Source: Candidatus Eisenbacteria bacterium
GTDB taxonomy: Bacteria > Desulfobacterota > Binatia > DP-6
Length of the DNA stretch: 39,679 nt
Assembly: GCA_035577985.1 (NCBI GenBank)
Contig: DATJZY010000168.1
Span: 1 to 39,679, forward strand
Direction of reading: 5' to 3'
Shown here: piece by piece, positions 17,643 through 24,702 of the stretch
Layout: each line of letters begins with the position of its first letter
Position numbering within the stretch: the first letter of the stretch is position 1
Program-made: the position numbers and the translations under genes
The notes under the pieces: generated by a model
The model's input: the letters and a program-made list of their open reading frames with translations, nothing else
Database searches by the model: none
Told to the model about the DNA's origin: nothing

Positions 17643-19154
17643 TCAGAGCTTCCCGTACGCCCGCTCGCGGAACGCCCGCGCGCCGGCAGAGTCGCCCAGT
17701 CGCTCGCAGGCGTCGGACGCCTTGACCAGGACCGAGCGATCGCACGCTCCGGCGGCGATCGCCCTGTACTGGCGAAGCGCACGCCGGTAGTCTCCCGCGG
17801 CGAAGAACACGTCGCCCGCGAGCTCCTTCAACTCGTCGTCGTCGGCGTGCGCGGCGGCGTAGGCCTCGATCGCGTCGGTGCCGACCGCGGCGACGCCGCG
17901 CGTGACGACGTCGAGGAGCAGGCGATAGCCGACCAGGAGCGCATCCTCGGCCGGCAGCAGCGCCTGCGCCGCCGCGCCGGCGCGATCGCGTGCCATCCAC
18001 ATCTTGGCCTTGAGCGCGAGCACGCGGTCGTCGTCGCGCAGGCGTGCACCCTCGCCGTTGGCGATGCCGAACGCCGTGGCCCAGTCGCCCTGTCGCGCGG
18101 CCGTGAGGATCAGGTTGAGCGCCGGCTCGGGGAGCGACGGCGCGGCCTCGTGCGCCTCGGCGAAGTCGCGCCGGGCGGCGTCGTACTGGTGTGAGGCGAG
18201 CAGCACGACGCCGTGGGTGTTGAGGCAGAGCGCGCGCTCGATGCCGGGGCGGGCCTTCTCGAGCGCCTGGTTCGTGAGCTTGAGGGCGCGGTCGGGATCA
18301 TGGGCGAGATACGCAGTGAGACCGGCGACGTAGGGATCGTTCACGTCCTTGCGCTCCGAGGCGCCGCGGATCGGGATGAAGCCGGGCAGGACGTCCAGGT
18401 CCGCCCGCATGAGCTCGATCTGGCGGTCGACGAGGCTCCGCCGCGGCGGCGGCGTCGCGATCGCACCGGGCTTGCGCGCGAAGATGTCGTTGCGTCCGAT
18501 GTTGAGCGAGTCGATGTAGTAGCGGACGCTCGAGCGATCGCGGAGGTCGCCGATGAACGAGAAGATGCCGACGCCGCTCCCGGGCGAGCCGGGGGCGTTC
18601 GGCTGGTTGCGCAGGCTGACGCTGGGCGGATCGTCGCCGACGCCGACGGCGATGTCGTACGTCCCGCGCCCGACGTCGTACACGACGTCGAAGCGGTACC
18701 ACTGGAAGGGCTCGAAGCGTGGCAGCAGCACCTGCGGGATCCAGTCGGAAACGTGCTCGATCCGGCCGTTGCGGAAGATGAGCCAGAGCGCGATCCCCTG
18801 CGGCTCGACGTTGAACCGCGCCGGCCCGGCGAGCGCGATGTTCAGCTCCTCCTCGCGCTGGGTCGGCATCAGGTAGAACTGGACGTAGAGCTTCCCGTCG
18901 TCGACCTGCGGGAAGTAGCCCTGGATCTCCGGGAAGGCGTTGTTGCCGGGCACGTCCTCGATGACGACGCTCTCGTACGCGGTGACGTAGTAGTCCTCCG
19001 AGAGGTCGACGTGGCCGTTGGCGTGCTCGAAGACGATGAAGCTGTCGGGCCCCGTCTCGACCCGCCCGTCGTCGAAGGAGTACGAGACGAGATCGCCGCG
19101 CTCGGCGACCACCGCGAAGGCGAGGCTCGTGGAGAGCACGAGCGCGAGCGCCAT
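17643..19154 (-). CDS. secreted protein with beta-rich N-terminal domain and TPR-like C-terminus
   Basis: This 503-residue protein has a short signal peptide (MALALVLSTSLAFA). Residues about 20-260 form a beta-rich region ending with IFSFIGDLRDRSSVRYYIDSLNIGRND, which looks like a concanavalin/LamG-type jelly roll (VSYSFDDGRVETGPDSF near the start). Residues about 290-500 are alpha-helical pairs of TPR type (LTNQALEKARPGIERALCLNTHGVVLL, then YDAARRDFAEAHEAAPSLPEP). I do not know the function. The ATG at 19154 overlaps the stop of the upstream gene (TGATG on the minus strand). The much longer open frame upstream lies over that gene in another frame and was discarded. It is probably a periplasmic or surface partner of the 211-residue protein. 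Confidence 0.75.
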   Translation of the reverse strand: MALALVLSTSLAFAVVAERGDLVSYSFDDGRVETGPDSFIVFEHANGHVDLSEDYYVTAYESVVIEDVPGNNAFPEIQGYFPQVDDGKLYVQFYLMPTQREEELNIALAGPARFNVEPQGIALWLIFRNGRIEHVSDWIPQVLLPRFEPFQWYRFDVVYDVGRGTYDIAVGVGDDPPSVSLRNQPNAPGSPGSGVGIFSFIGDLRDRSSVRYYIDSLNIGRNDIFARKPGAIATPPPRRSLVDRQIELMRADLDVLPGFIPIRGASERKDVNDPYVAGLTAYLAHDPDRALKLTNQALEKARPGIERALCLNTHGVVLLASHQYDAARRDFAEAHEAAPSLPEPALNLILTAARQGDWATAFGIANGEGARLRDDDRVLALKAKMWMARDRAGAAAQALLPAEDALLVGYRLLLDVVTRGVAAVGTDAIEAYAAAHADDDELKELAGDVFFAAGDYRRALRQYRAIAAGACDRSVLVKASDACERLGDSAGARAFRERAYGKL

Positions 19155-19789
19155 CAGCCGCGACACGACTGCTCCAGACGGCGAAGCCAGCGGTGCCAGG
19201 CCCGCAGCGGCTCGGCGCGTGCGGCGTCCGGCGCCCACGGGTGATAGGCGTGCGAGGCGCCGGTCATGATGCGGAGCGAGACGATCGCGGCATAGCGTGC
19301 CTGCCGATCGATGGACGCGAGCCCGGCCACGTAGCGGCGGGCGTGAGCGATGCGCTCGTCGCACTCGTCGTAGGTCGTGACGAGGGTCGCGTACATGAAG
19401 CGACCCAGCTCGGGGTCGAGCGGAACGCCTTCCGCGGTCACCAGCTCGTGCAGGTCCGTGCTGCGCACGGCCGGGTCGACCACCGCGAGCGCATAGCGGT
19501 GGAGGTCCTGGAAGAAGGAATCCTCCCCGTCGACGTCGGTGTCGAGGGTCGCCTTCGCTGCGGCAGACTTGATGTTGAGACTCCCCAGGGCGAGCACGAT
19601 GGTGGTGCGAGTCTCTCGATCGGCCGTGGGATACGCATCCAGCAGCGGCGGCACGGCCGCGGCACCGACCTCCGTGAGCTCGGTGTAGCGCCCGGCGCGG
19701 GCGAGCTCGATCGGGTCGGCCGCGCGCGCGAAGGTGGGGAGGACGGAGAGGATGACGAGGAGTCGCAGTGCCGGGATGCGTGGCCGCAT
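19154..19789 (-). CDS. secreted HEAT-like protein of unknown function
   Basis: The 211-residue product has a signal peptide (LRLLVILSVLPTFARAA, cleavage near residue 23) and a helical mature region with HEAT-like character: VGAAAVPPLLDAYPTADRETRTTIVLALGSLN. I recognise no catalytic motif. It is the first gene of a minus-strand pair; its TGA overlaps the ATG of the 503-residue protein, so the two are probably made together. A 12-bp palindrome lies 34-45 bases upstream. Function unknown. Confidence 0.65.
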   Translation of the reverse strand: MRPRIPALRLLVILSVLPTFARAADPIELARAGRYTELTEVGAAAVPPLLDAYPTADRETRTTIVLALGSLNIKSAAAKATLDTDVDGEDSFFQDLHRYALAVVDPAVRSTDLHELVTAEGVPLDPELGRFMYATLVTTYDECDERIAHARRYVAGLASIDRQARYAAIVSLRIMTGASHAYHPWAPDAARAEPLRAWHRWLRRLEQSCRG

Positions 19790-19822
19790 GGCGTGGGACG
19801 GTCCCCATCAGTGTGTCGGTGG

Positions 19823-19834
19823 GACCCCGGGGTC
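19823..19834. repeat. 12-bp perfect palindrome upstream of the HEAT-like gene
   Basis: GACCCCGGGGTC is a perfect palindrome in the 107-base gap between the HEAT-like gene and the VOC pair. It could be an operator for the minus-strand pair or a structural element downstream of the VOC genes. No T-run follows it. Confidence 0.35.
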
Positions 19835-19896
19835 TCAAGACGTGAGGTGTCGGGCAGCTCGCTCGGCGACGTTCACGCCGTAGCAGGTCATGCGCG

Positions 19897-20262
19897 CTAC
19901 GCGTGGTCGCGCATCGCCTGTCCGTACCACCAGACGTAGCCGTCCGGGTCGTCGAAAGAGAAGTTCCGCTCGCCCCAGGGCTGCTCGTAGATTTCGCTCA
20001 CCTCGACGCCGAGGCCCCGCAGGCGCGCATGCTCGGCGCGTGCGTCGTCCACCTGGACGGCGACGTGCATGCCGCCGGCGTAGCGGCGCGCATCTCTGCT
20101 CCGCTCGTCGGCGTGGATCACGAGGTAGCCGCTCCCGAAGGAGAAGCCGGCCACGCCGGGCTCGTCGGTGCCGAGCTGCCAGCCGAGCGTCTCGGCGTAG
20201 AACTTCTTGCTGCGCGCGAGGTCCGAGACGTTCGCGAACACGTAGAAGATGCCCTTCGTCAT
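19897..20262 (-). CDS. VOC-fold (glyoxalase/bleomycin-resistance superfamily) protein
   Basis: This 121-residue protein has the paired beta-alpha-beta-beta-beta units of the VOC superfamily (PF00903): KGIFYVFANVSDLARSKKFYAETLGW at the N-terminus and NFSFDDPDGYVWWYGQ at the C-terminus. VOC proteins include dioxygenases, isomerases and binding proteins, so the reaction cannot be read from the sequence. The ATG at 20262 has a GGAGG site eight to ten bases ahead. It overlaps the stop of the upstream VOC gene by four bases (ATGA), so the pair is coupled and may form a heteromer. Confidence 0.85.
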   Translation of the reverse strand: MTKGIFYVFANVSDLARSKKFYAETLGWQLGTDEPGVAGFSFGSGYLVIHADERSRDARRYAGGMHVAVQVDDARAEHARLRGLGVEVSEIYEQPWGERNFSFDDPDGYVWWYGQAMRDHA

Positions 20263-20642
20263 GACGTTTCCTCCAGGTAGCGCATTGCGCAGACGACGTT
20301 GCCCTCGGTGTCCTCGAAACGGATGAGCGTGCCGATGCCGACGATCTCGTGCTCGTCGAGCACGAGCTTGCCGCCGTTCGCGACCACCGCCGCCCTGATC
20401 GGGCCGAGGTCGGCGACGGAAATCGTGCACTCGAATCCCGTTCGTGCGCGGCCGGCGCCGGCGTGGAGACGCTTGCTGAGCGAGCCGTGGATCCCCGGAT
20501 CGGCGGGCGTCCCGGTGTGGATCAGGTAGAAGTCCGGCGGTCCCCAGGCCTCGAAGCGCCAGCCGAAGACCCGCTCGTAGAAGCGGCGGGCCCGCTCCAC
20601 GTCGTCGGCCGGGACGTCGAAGTGGGCGATGTTGTTGGGCAC
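20259..20642 (-). CDS. VOC-fold protein, second of a pair
   Basis: A 127-residue VOC-superfamily protein with NNIAHFDVPADDVERARRFYERVFGW at the N-terminus and GTLIRFEDTEGNVVCAMRYLE at the C-terminus. Candidate metal ligands are the histidine in IAHFDV and the glutamate in FEDTEGN; the reaction is unknown. I chose GTG at 20642 because AGGAG lies about seven bases upstream; an earlier start would run into the divergent AraC gene. It is coupled to the following VOC gene by an ATGA overlap and is divergent from the AraC regulator 55 bases away, a common arrangement for a regulator and its target. Confidence 0.82.
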   Translation of the reverse strand: MPNNIAHFDVPADDVERARRFYERVFGWRFEAWGPPDFYLIHTGTPADPGIHGSLSKRLHAGAGRARTGFECTISVADLGPIRAAVVANGGKLVLDEHEIVGIGTLIRFEDTEGNVVCAMRYLEETS

Positions 20643-20683
20643 GACGGCTCTCCTAGCGACCTCACCGGTCGACGGTCTCGCGC

Positions 20684-20689
20684 TATTCT
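20684..20689 (+). promoter_or_regulatory. candidate -10 element for a near-leaderless AraC transcript
   Basis: TATTCT lies eight bases before the ATG at 20698 in the 55-base divergent gap. No Shine-Dalgarno sequence precedes this ATG, so transcription starting about seven bases after the -10 would give a leaderless or nearly leaderless message. No good -35 is visible. Confidence 0.3.
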
Positions 20690-20697
20690 GCCATCGT

Positions 20698-21477
20698 ATG
20701 TCGGAAATGCGCCAAACGAAGCCGGGCGGCATGCTCATCCGGACGCTGGCCGTCGGCTACGCCTCCGGAACCGTGCTCGATCACCACACCCACGACTGGG
20801 CGCAGCTCGTATACGCCACCGACGGTGTCATGACCGTCGAGAGCGAGCAGGGCACCTGGGTGGTGCCCTCGTACCGGGCCGTGTGGATTCCCGCGCGCAT
20901 CGCGCACTCGATCGCGATGTCGGGCCGCGTCTCCATGCGCACGCTCTACATCGAGCCCGGGCTCGTGCGGGCCCTGCCGGTGCGCTGCTGCGTCGTTGCC
21001 GTTTCGCCCCTCCTGCGCGAGCTGATCCTGCACGTGATCGCGCGATCGCCGCTGCGGCGCGAGGTCGCCGAGCACCGGCGGCTCGCCGATTTCCTGGTCG
21101 ATCAGCTCCGCGAGCTGCCGGCCGTCCCACTCGAGCTGCCCGTGCCGCGTGACGAGCGGGCGCTGCGGCTCGCGCAGCGGCTCCGTGAGGAGCCGGGAGA
21201 GACCGCGCCGGTCGATCGGCTCGCGCGATCGGCGGGGGCGAGCCGGCGGACGCTGGAGCGCCTGTTCCGAAAAGAGACCGGCATGTCGCTCGGTCGCTGG
21301 CGCCAGCAGGCGCGCCTCCTGCAGGCGATGCGCCTCCTCGCCCGCGGCGAGCCCGTGACGTCGATCGCGCTCCAGGTCGGCTACGACAGCCCGAGCGCCT
21401 TCATCGCGACCTTCAAGAGTTTGCTCGGCACCACGCCCGGGCGATACTACAGGGCCCACGCCCAACGCAGCCGATGA
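20698..21477 (+). CDS. AraC-family transcriptional regulator
   Basis: A 259-residue regulator with an N-terminal cupin sensor (HHTHDWAQLVYATDGVMTVESEQGTW, about residues 26-51) and a C-terminal double helix-turn-helix (VDRLARSAGASRRTLERLFRKETGMSLGRW, then VTSIALQVGYDSPSAFIATFKSLLGTTPGRYY). The effector is unknown. The ATG at 20698 is preferred because longer forms run into the divergent VOC gene. It is divergent from the VOC pair, a likely target, and its stop overlaps the DAHP synthase start by four bases (ATGA), so it is also coupled to aromatic biosynthesis. Confidence 0.88.
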   Translation: MSEMRQTKPGGMLIRTLAVGYASGTVLDHHTHDWAQLVYATDGVMTVESEQGTWVVPSYRAVWIPARIAHSIAMSGRVSMRTLYIEPGLVRALPVRCCVVAVSPLLRELILHVIARSPLRREVAEHRRLADFLVDQLRELPAVPLELPVPRDERALRLAQRLREEPGETAPVDRLARSAGASRRTLERLFRKETGMSLGRWRQQARLLQAMRLLARGEPVTSIALQVGYDSPSAFIATFKSLLGTTPGRYYRAHAQRSR

Positions 21478-22547
21478 CCCGCCAGCAGCTGGAAAACCTC
21501 AACATCGCGGCGCTCGACTTGATGCCGCCGCCCGACGAGCTGCATGCTCGCGTGCCCCTTTCCGACCGTGCGTCCGAGACGGTCGCGGCGGGCCGTGCGA
21601 CGCTCCAGCGCATCCTCGATCGCACCGATCCGCGCCTCTTCATCGTGGTCGGCCCGTGCTCCATCCACGACCCCACGGCCGGCTACGACTACGGCCAGCG
21701 CCTCGCGCGCCTCGCCGCCGAGGTACGCGACACGCTCGTCCTCGTCATGCGCGTCTACTTCGAGAAGCCGCGCACCTCGACGGGCTGGAAGGGCTTCATC
21801 AACGACCCTCGCATGGACGATTCCTTCCACGTCGAGGAGGGGATGGAGAAGGCCCGTGCGTTCCTGCTGAAGGTGGCCGAGCTCGGGCTTCCCGCGGCGA
21901 CCGAGGCGCTCGATCCGATCGGGCCGCAGTACCTGGGCGACCTCGTCTCGTGGACGGCGATCGGGGCGCGGACGTCGGAGTCGCAGACCCATCGCGAGAT
22001 GGCGTCGGGCCTTTCGACGCCGGTCGGGTTCAAGAACGGCACCGACGGCAGCACCGAGGCGGCGATCAACGCGATCAAGTCGGCGGCGAGCCCGCACGCC
22101 TTCCTCGGCATCAACATGCAGGGGCGCTCGTCGATCGTGCGGACGCGCGGCAACGCCTACGGGCACTTGGTGCTGCGCGGCGGCGGCGGCCGGCCGAACT
22201 ACGACACCGTCAGCATCGCGACCGCCGAGAAGGCGCTGGTGGCGGCGAAGCTCGCACCGAACGTCGTCGTCGACTGCTCGCACGCGAACTCCTCGAAGGA
22301 TCCGAACCTGCAGCCGCTCGTGATGGCGGACTGCGTCCACCAGATCCGCGACGGCAACCGCTCGATCGTCGGTCTCATGATCGAGAGCAACATCGAGGCG
22401 GGCAACCAGCCGATCCCCGCCGACCTCTCCAAGCTGCGCTACGGCTGCTCGGTGACCGACCCGTGCGTGGACTGGGCGACGACCGAGACGATGCTGCGCG
22501 CGGCCCACGCGACGTTGAAAGACGTCCTGCCACGCCGCGCGCGATGA
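21474..22547 (+). CDS. aroG: 3-deoxy-7-phosphoheptulonate synthase (DAHP synthase, class I)
   Basis: DAHP synthase joins phosphoenolpyruvate and erythrose-4-phosphate, the first step of the shikimate pathway. The 357-residue product is of the AroG/AroF/AroH type: GPCSIHDPTAGYDYGQRL, VMRVYFEKPRTSTGWKGFINDP, FKNGTDGST, and VVDCSHANSSKDP, which carry the metal and phosphate ligands. Feedback specificity (Phe, Tyr or Trp) cannot be decided by eye, so the symbol denotes the family rather than the isozyme. The ATG overlaps the AraC stop and its own stop overlaps the tag start, both as ATGA. Confidence 0.95.
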   Translation: MTRQQLENLNIAALDLMPPPDELHARVPLSDRASETVAAGRATLQRILDRTDPRLFIVVGPCSIHDPTAGYDYGQRLARLAAEVRDTLVLVMRVYFEKPRTSTGWKGFINDPRMDDSFHVEEGMEKARAFLLKVAELGLPAATEALDPIGPQYLGDLVSWTAIGARTSESQTHREMASGLSTPVGFKNGTDGSTEAAINAIKSAASPHAFLGINMQGRSSIVRTRGNAYGHLVLRGGGGRPNYDTVSIATAEKALVAAKLAPNVVVDCSHANSSKDPNLQPLVMADCVHQIRDGNRSIVGLMIESNIEAGNQPIPADLSKLRYGCSVTDPCVDWATTETMLRAAHATLKDVLPRRAR

Positions 22548-23122
22548 CGAAACGGCGGTGCCCCTGGCCGCGCACGCCGCTCGACGTCGAGTACCACGAC
22601 CGCGAGTGGGGCGTCCCCGTGCACGACGATCGGCGGTTGTTCGAGCTCCTGGTCCTCGAGGGTGCTCAGGCCGGCCTCGCGTGGTCGACGATCCTCAAGA
22701 AGCGGCCCGGCTACCGCCGCGCGTTCGCCGGCTTCGATCCCCGCAAGGTCGCGCGCTTCCGCGCCACGGACGCCGCGCGCCTCGTGCGCGACGCCGGCAT
22801 CGTGCGCCATCGCCAGAAGATCGACGCGGCGATCGGCAACGCTCGCGCGTTCCTGAAGGTGCAGGCCGAGTTCGGCTCGTTCGATCGCTACGTCTGGCGG
22901 TTCGTCGGCGGGCGTTCCCTCCAGGGCCGCCGCCGCAGCCTCCGCGCCGTCCCGGCCCGCACCGCCGAGTCGGACGCGCTCAGCCGCGACCTGCGTGCGC
23001 GCGGCTTCCGCTTCGTCGGCTCGACGATCTGCTACGCGTTCATGCAGGCCGTCGGTATGGTGAACGACCACCTGGTCACGTGCTTCCGCCACCGCCGCCT
23101 CGCGGGGCGGATGCGGCGATGA
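22544..23122 (+). CDS. tag: DNA-3-methyladenine glycosylase I
   Basis: Tag excises 3-methyladenine from alkylated DNA, starting base-excision repair. The 192-residue product has the family opening CPWPRTPLDVEYHDREWGVPV, with the N-terminal zinc ligands C6 and H18, and the closing GMVNDHLVTCFRH with the second His and Cys ligands. The helical core LFELLVLEGAQAGLAWSTILKKRPGYRRAF is typical. The ATG at 22544 overlaps the DAHP synthase stop. There is no obvious metabolic link between tag and aroG; coupling may only reflect genome compaction. It ends four bases before the convergent ABM gene. Confidence 0.95.
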   Translation: MTKRRCPWPRTPLDVEYHDREWGVPVHDDRRLFELLVLEGAQAGLAWSTILKKRPGYRRAFAGFDPRKVARFRATDAARLVRDAGIVRHRQKIDAAIGNARAFLKVQAEFGSFDRYVWRFVGGRSLQGRRRSLRAVPARTAESDALSRDLRARGFRFVGSTICYAFMQAVGMVNDHLVTCFRHRRLAGRMRR

Positions 23123-23126
23123 TCGC

Positions 23127-23420
23127 TCACGACGCCGGCGTGGCCTCGTAGATCCGCAGCGTCGGCGGCTCGGCCGCGAGCGCCCCCGCGCTCGTCACGA
23201 ACTCGCCGGACGCCGGCACGGCGAAATGCTTCGCGAGCGCCTTTCGGTCGGCCCACTCCTCGAAGAACACGAGCCGCAGCGGATTCTCGACGTCGCGGTA
23301 CACCGCATGCGAGAGGCACCCCGGTTCCGCCCGCGACCGCAACACGTGCTCGCGGCTCAGCGCCAACACCCGATCGAACGTATCCGCCCGCGCAACGATG
23401 CTCCCCGTGACGACGATCAT
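23127..23420 (-). CDS. ABM-domain protein (putative quinol monooxygenase)
   Basis: This 97-residue protein matches the antibiotic-biosynthesis monooxygenase (ABM, PF03992) dimeric ferredoxin-like fold: MIVVTGSIVARADTFDRVLALSREH, RAEPGCLSHAVYRDVENPLRLVFFEEWADRKALAKHF. Members include YgiN-type quinol monooxygenases and haem-degrading enzymes; small size and sequence favour the YgiN-like group, but this is not decisive. The ATG at 23420 fits the first strand. It lies downstream of the deoxyhypusine-synthase-like gene, separated by a 223-base gap filled with inverted repeats. Confidence 0.8.
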   Translation of the reverse strand: MIVVTGSIVARADTFDRVLALSREHVLRSRAEPGCLSHAVYRDVENPLRLVFFEEWADRKALAKHFAVPASGEFVTSAGALAAEPPTLRIYEATPAS

Positions 23421-23443
23421 GAACCCCCCACGACACTGGCGAT

Positions 23444-23463
23444 GCGCGCCCGCCAGGGCGCGC
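23444..23463. repeat. 8-bp stem hairpin GCGCGCCC-GCCA-GGGCGCGC
   Basis: GCGCGCCC (23444-23451) and GGGCGCGC (23456-23463) form a perfect eight-base stem over a four-base loop. It belongs to the cluster of palindromes between the ABM gene and the deoxyhypusine-synthase-like gene. No adjacent T-run supports an intrinsic terminator. Confidence 0.6.
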
Positions 23464-23473
23464 GAGCGCAGAT

Positions 23474-23631
23474 TGGCGATGCATCGCCAGCGGCGGCGGG
23501 GCGAGGGAGCCGTCGTGGCGAGCCCGCAGGCCCTTGCGCGCGCAACGATTGGCGGTTGTGTTGCCGCGGTCTACGCGGCGCGCACGGGCCGAGGACCGCG
23601 AGCCTAGACGGCTCCCTCGCCCCGCCGCCGC
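23474..23631. repeat. large palindromic element: 16-bp palindrome plus 25-bp perfect inverted repeat
   Basis: TGGCGATGCATCGCCA at 23474-23489 is a perfect 16-bp palindrome. Directly after it, 23490-23514 and 23607-23631 are perfect 25-bp inverted repeats 92 bases apart. Inside these, 23529-23541 and 23578-23590 pair with 12 of 13 matches (GGCCCTTGCGCGC against GGCCCGTGCGCGC), and GCCGCG-N5-CGCGGC forms the innermost hairpin. The whole can fold into one long branched hairpin or cruciform. No coding frame here resembles a protein. It looks like a small palindromic repeat of the REP or MITE kind, or a structured RNA or terminator for flanking minus-strand genes. No flanking target duplication was seen. 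Confidence 0.7.
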
Positions 23632-23643
23632 GTGTCGAGAACG

Positions 23644-24621
23644 TCACCAATCCAGCACGTACGCGAAGATGAGCGGCGCGACGATCGACGCGTCCGACTC
23701 GATGATGAACTTCGGCGTCTCGGCCACGAGCTTCCCCCACGTGATCTTCTCGTTCGGCACGGCGCCCGAGTACGATCCGTAGCTCGTCGTCGAGTCGCTC
23801 ACCTGGCAGAAGTACGCCCAGCGCGGCACGCCCTCGATGCGCAAGTCCTGCTCGAGCATGGGGACGACGCAGATCGGGAAGTCGCCGGCGATGCCGCCGC
23901 CGATCTGGAAGAAGCCGACCGGCGTCTGCGACGCCGTCTTCTGGTACCAGTCGGCCAGCGCCATCATGTACTCGACGCCCGTGCGGACGGTGCCCGTATG
24001 CTTCAAGTCGTTGCGCAGGCAATGGGCGGCATAGATGTTGCCGAGCGTCGAGTCCTCCCAACCGGGGACGAAGATCGGCAGGTTCTTCTCGGCCGCGGCC
24101 ATCATCCAGCTGTCCTTGGGATCGATCTGGTAGAGCTTCTTCAGCTTCCCCGAGAGCAGCAGCCGGTACAGGTACTCGTGCGGGAACCCGCGCTCGCCCT
24201 TGGCGTCGTCGGCGAGCCAGTACTCGGCGACGAGGCGCTCGATGCGGCGCATGGCTTCTTCCTCGGGGATGCAGGTGTCGGTCACGCGGTTCAGGTGCCG
24301 CGCCAGGAGGTCTTCCTCGTCCTTCGGCGTGAGATCCCGATAGTGCGGGATGCGCACGTAGTGATCGTGCGCGACGAGGTTGAAGACGTCCTCCTCGAGG
24401 TTCGCGCCGGTGCAGGAGATCGCGTGCACTTTGTCGCGCCGGATCATCTCCGCGAGCGAGAGCCCGAGCTCGGCCGTGCTCATGGCGCCGGCGACGGCCA
24501 TCAGCATCTTGCCGCCGCCGTCGACCTGCTTGCGGTACGCCTCCGCGGCGTCGACCAACGCGGCCGCGTTGAAGTGCCGGAAATGATGCCGGATGAAGGT
24601 GGAAATCGGCTTCGCGCTCAT
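23644..24621 (-). CDS. deoxyhypusine synthase family protein (bacterial homologue)
   Basis: The 325-residue product belongs to the deoxyhypusine-synthase fold (PF01916), which uses NAD and transfers an aminobutyl group from a polyamine. Bacteria lack eIF5A, so homologues of this kind are usually assigned to polyamine (homospermidine-type) metabolism. Family blocks are AVAGAMSTAELGLSLAEMI, ISCTGANLEEDVFNLVAHDHY and QIGGGIAGDFPICVVPML. The active-site lysine, K329 in the human enzyme, corresponds to K297 in NEKITWGKL. The ATG at 24621 follows a strong GGAGGAGGAG; the earlier in-frame start adds 25 unlike residues. A candidate promoter lies at 24669-24696 on the minus strand. The true substrate is open. 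Confidence 0.88.
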   Translation of the reverse strand: MSAKPISTFIRHHFRHFNAAALVDAAEAYRKQVDGGGKMLMAVAGAMSTAELGLSLAEMIRRDKVHAISCTGANLEEDVFNLVAHDHYVRIPHYRDLTPKDEEDLLARHLNRVTDTCIPEEEAMRRIERLVAEYWLADDAKGERGFPHEYLYRLLLSGKLKKLYQIDPKDSWMMAAAEKNLPIFVPGWEDSTLGNIYAAHCLRNDLKHTGTVRTGVEYMMALADWYQKTASQTPVGFFQIGGGIAGDFPICVVPMLEQDLRIEGVPRWAYFCQVSDSTTSYGSYSGAVPNEKITWGKLVAETPKFIIESDASIVAPLIFAYVLDW

Positions 24622-24668
24622 CGTCCTCCTCCTCCGAAGTGCGGCGAAGATCCTTGCACGATCGCCCG

Positions 24669-24696
24669 TACATAGCGGATCGCCGCCCGGCGACAA
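24669..24696 (-). promoter_or_regulatory. candidate sigma-70 promoter for the deoxyhypusine-synthase-like gene
   Basis: On the minus strand TTGTCG (24696-24691) and TATGTA (24674-24669) are separated by 16 bases, in the 81-base gap before the gene. Each hexamer matches four of six consensus positions. It would give the gene its own start site within the minus-strand cluster. Confidence 0.3.
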
Positions 24697-24702
24697 AGCC
24701 CG

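Noticed and set aside
23474..23631. Insertion sequence with terminal inverted repeats
   Set aside because: Only 92 bases lie between the arms, there is no transposase, and no target-site duplication is visible; a non-autonomous element remains possible.
23436..23640. CRISPR array
   Set aside because: Repeats here are inverted, not direct and regularly spaced, and no cas gene is near.
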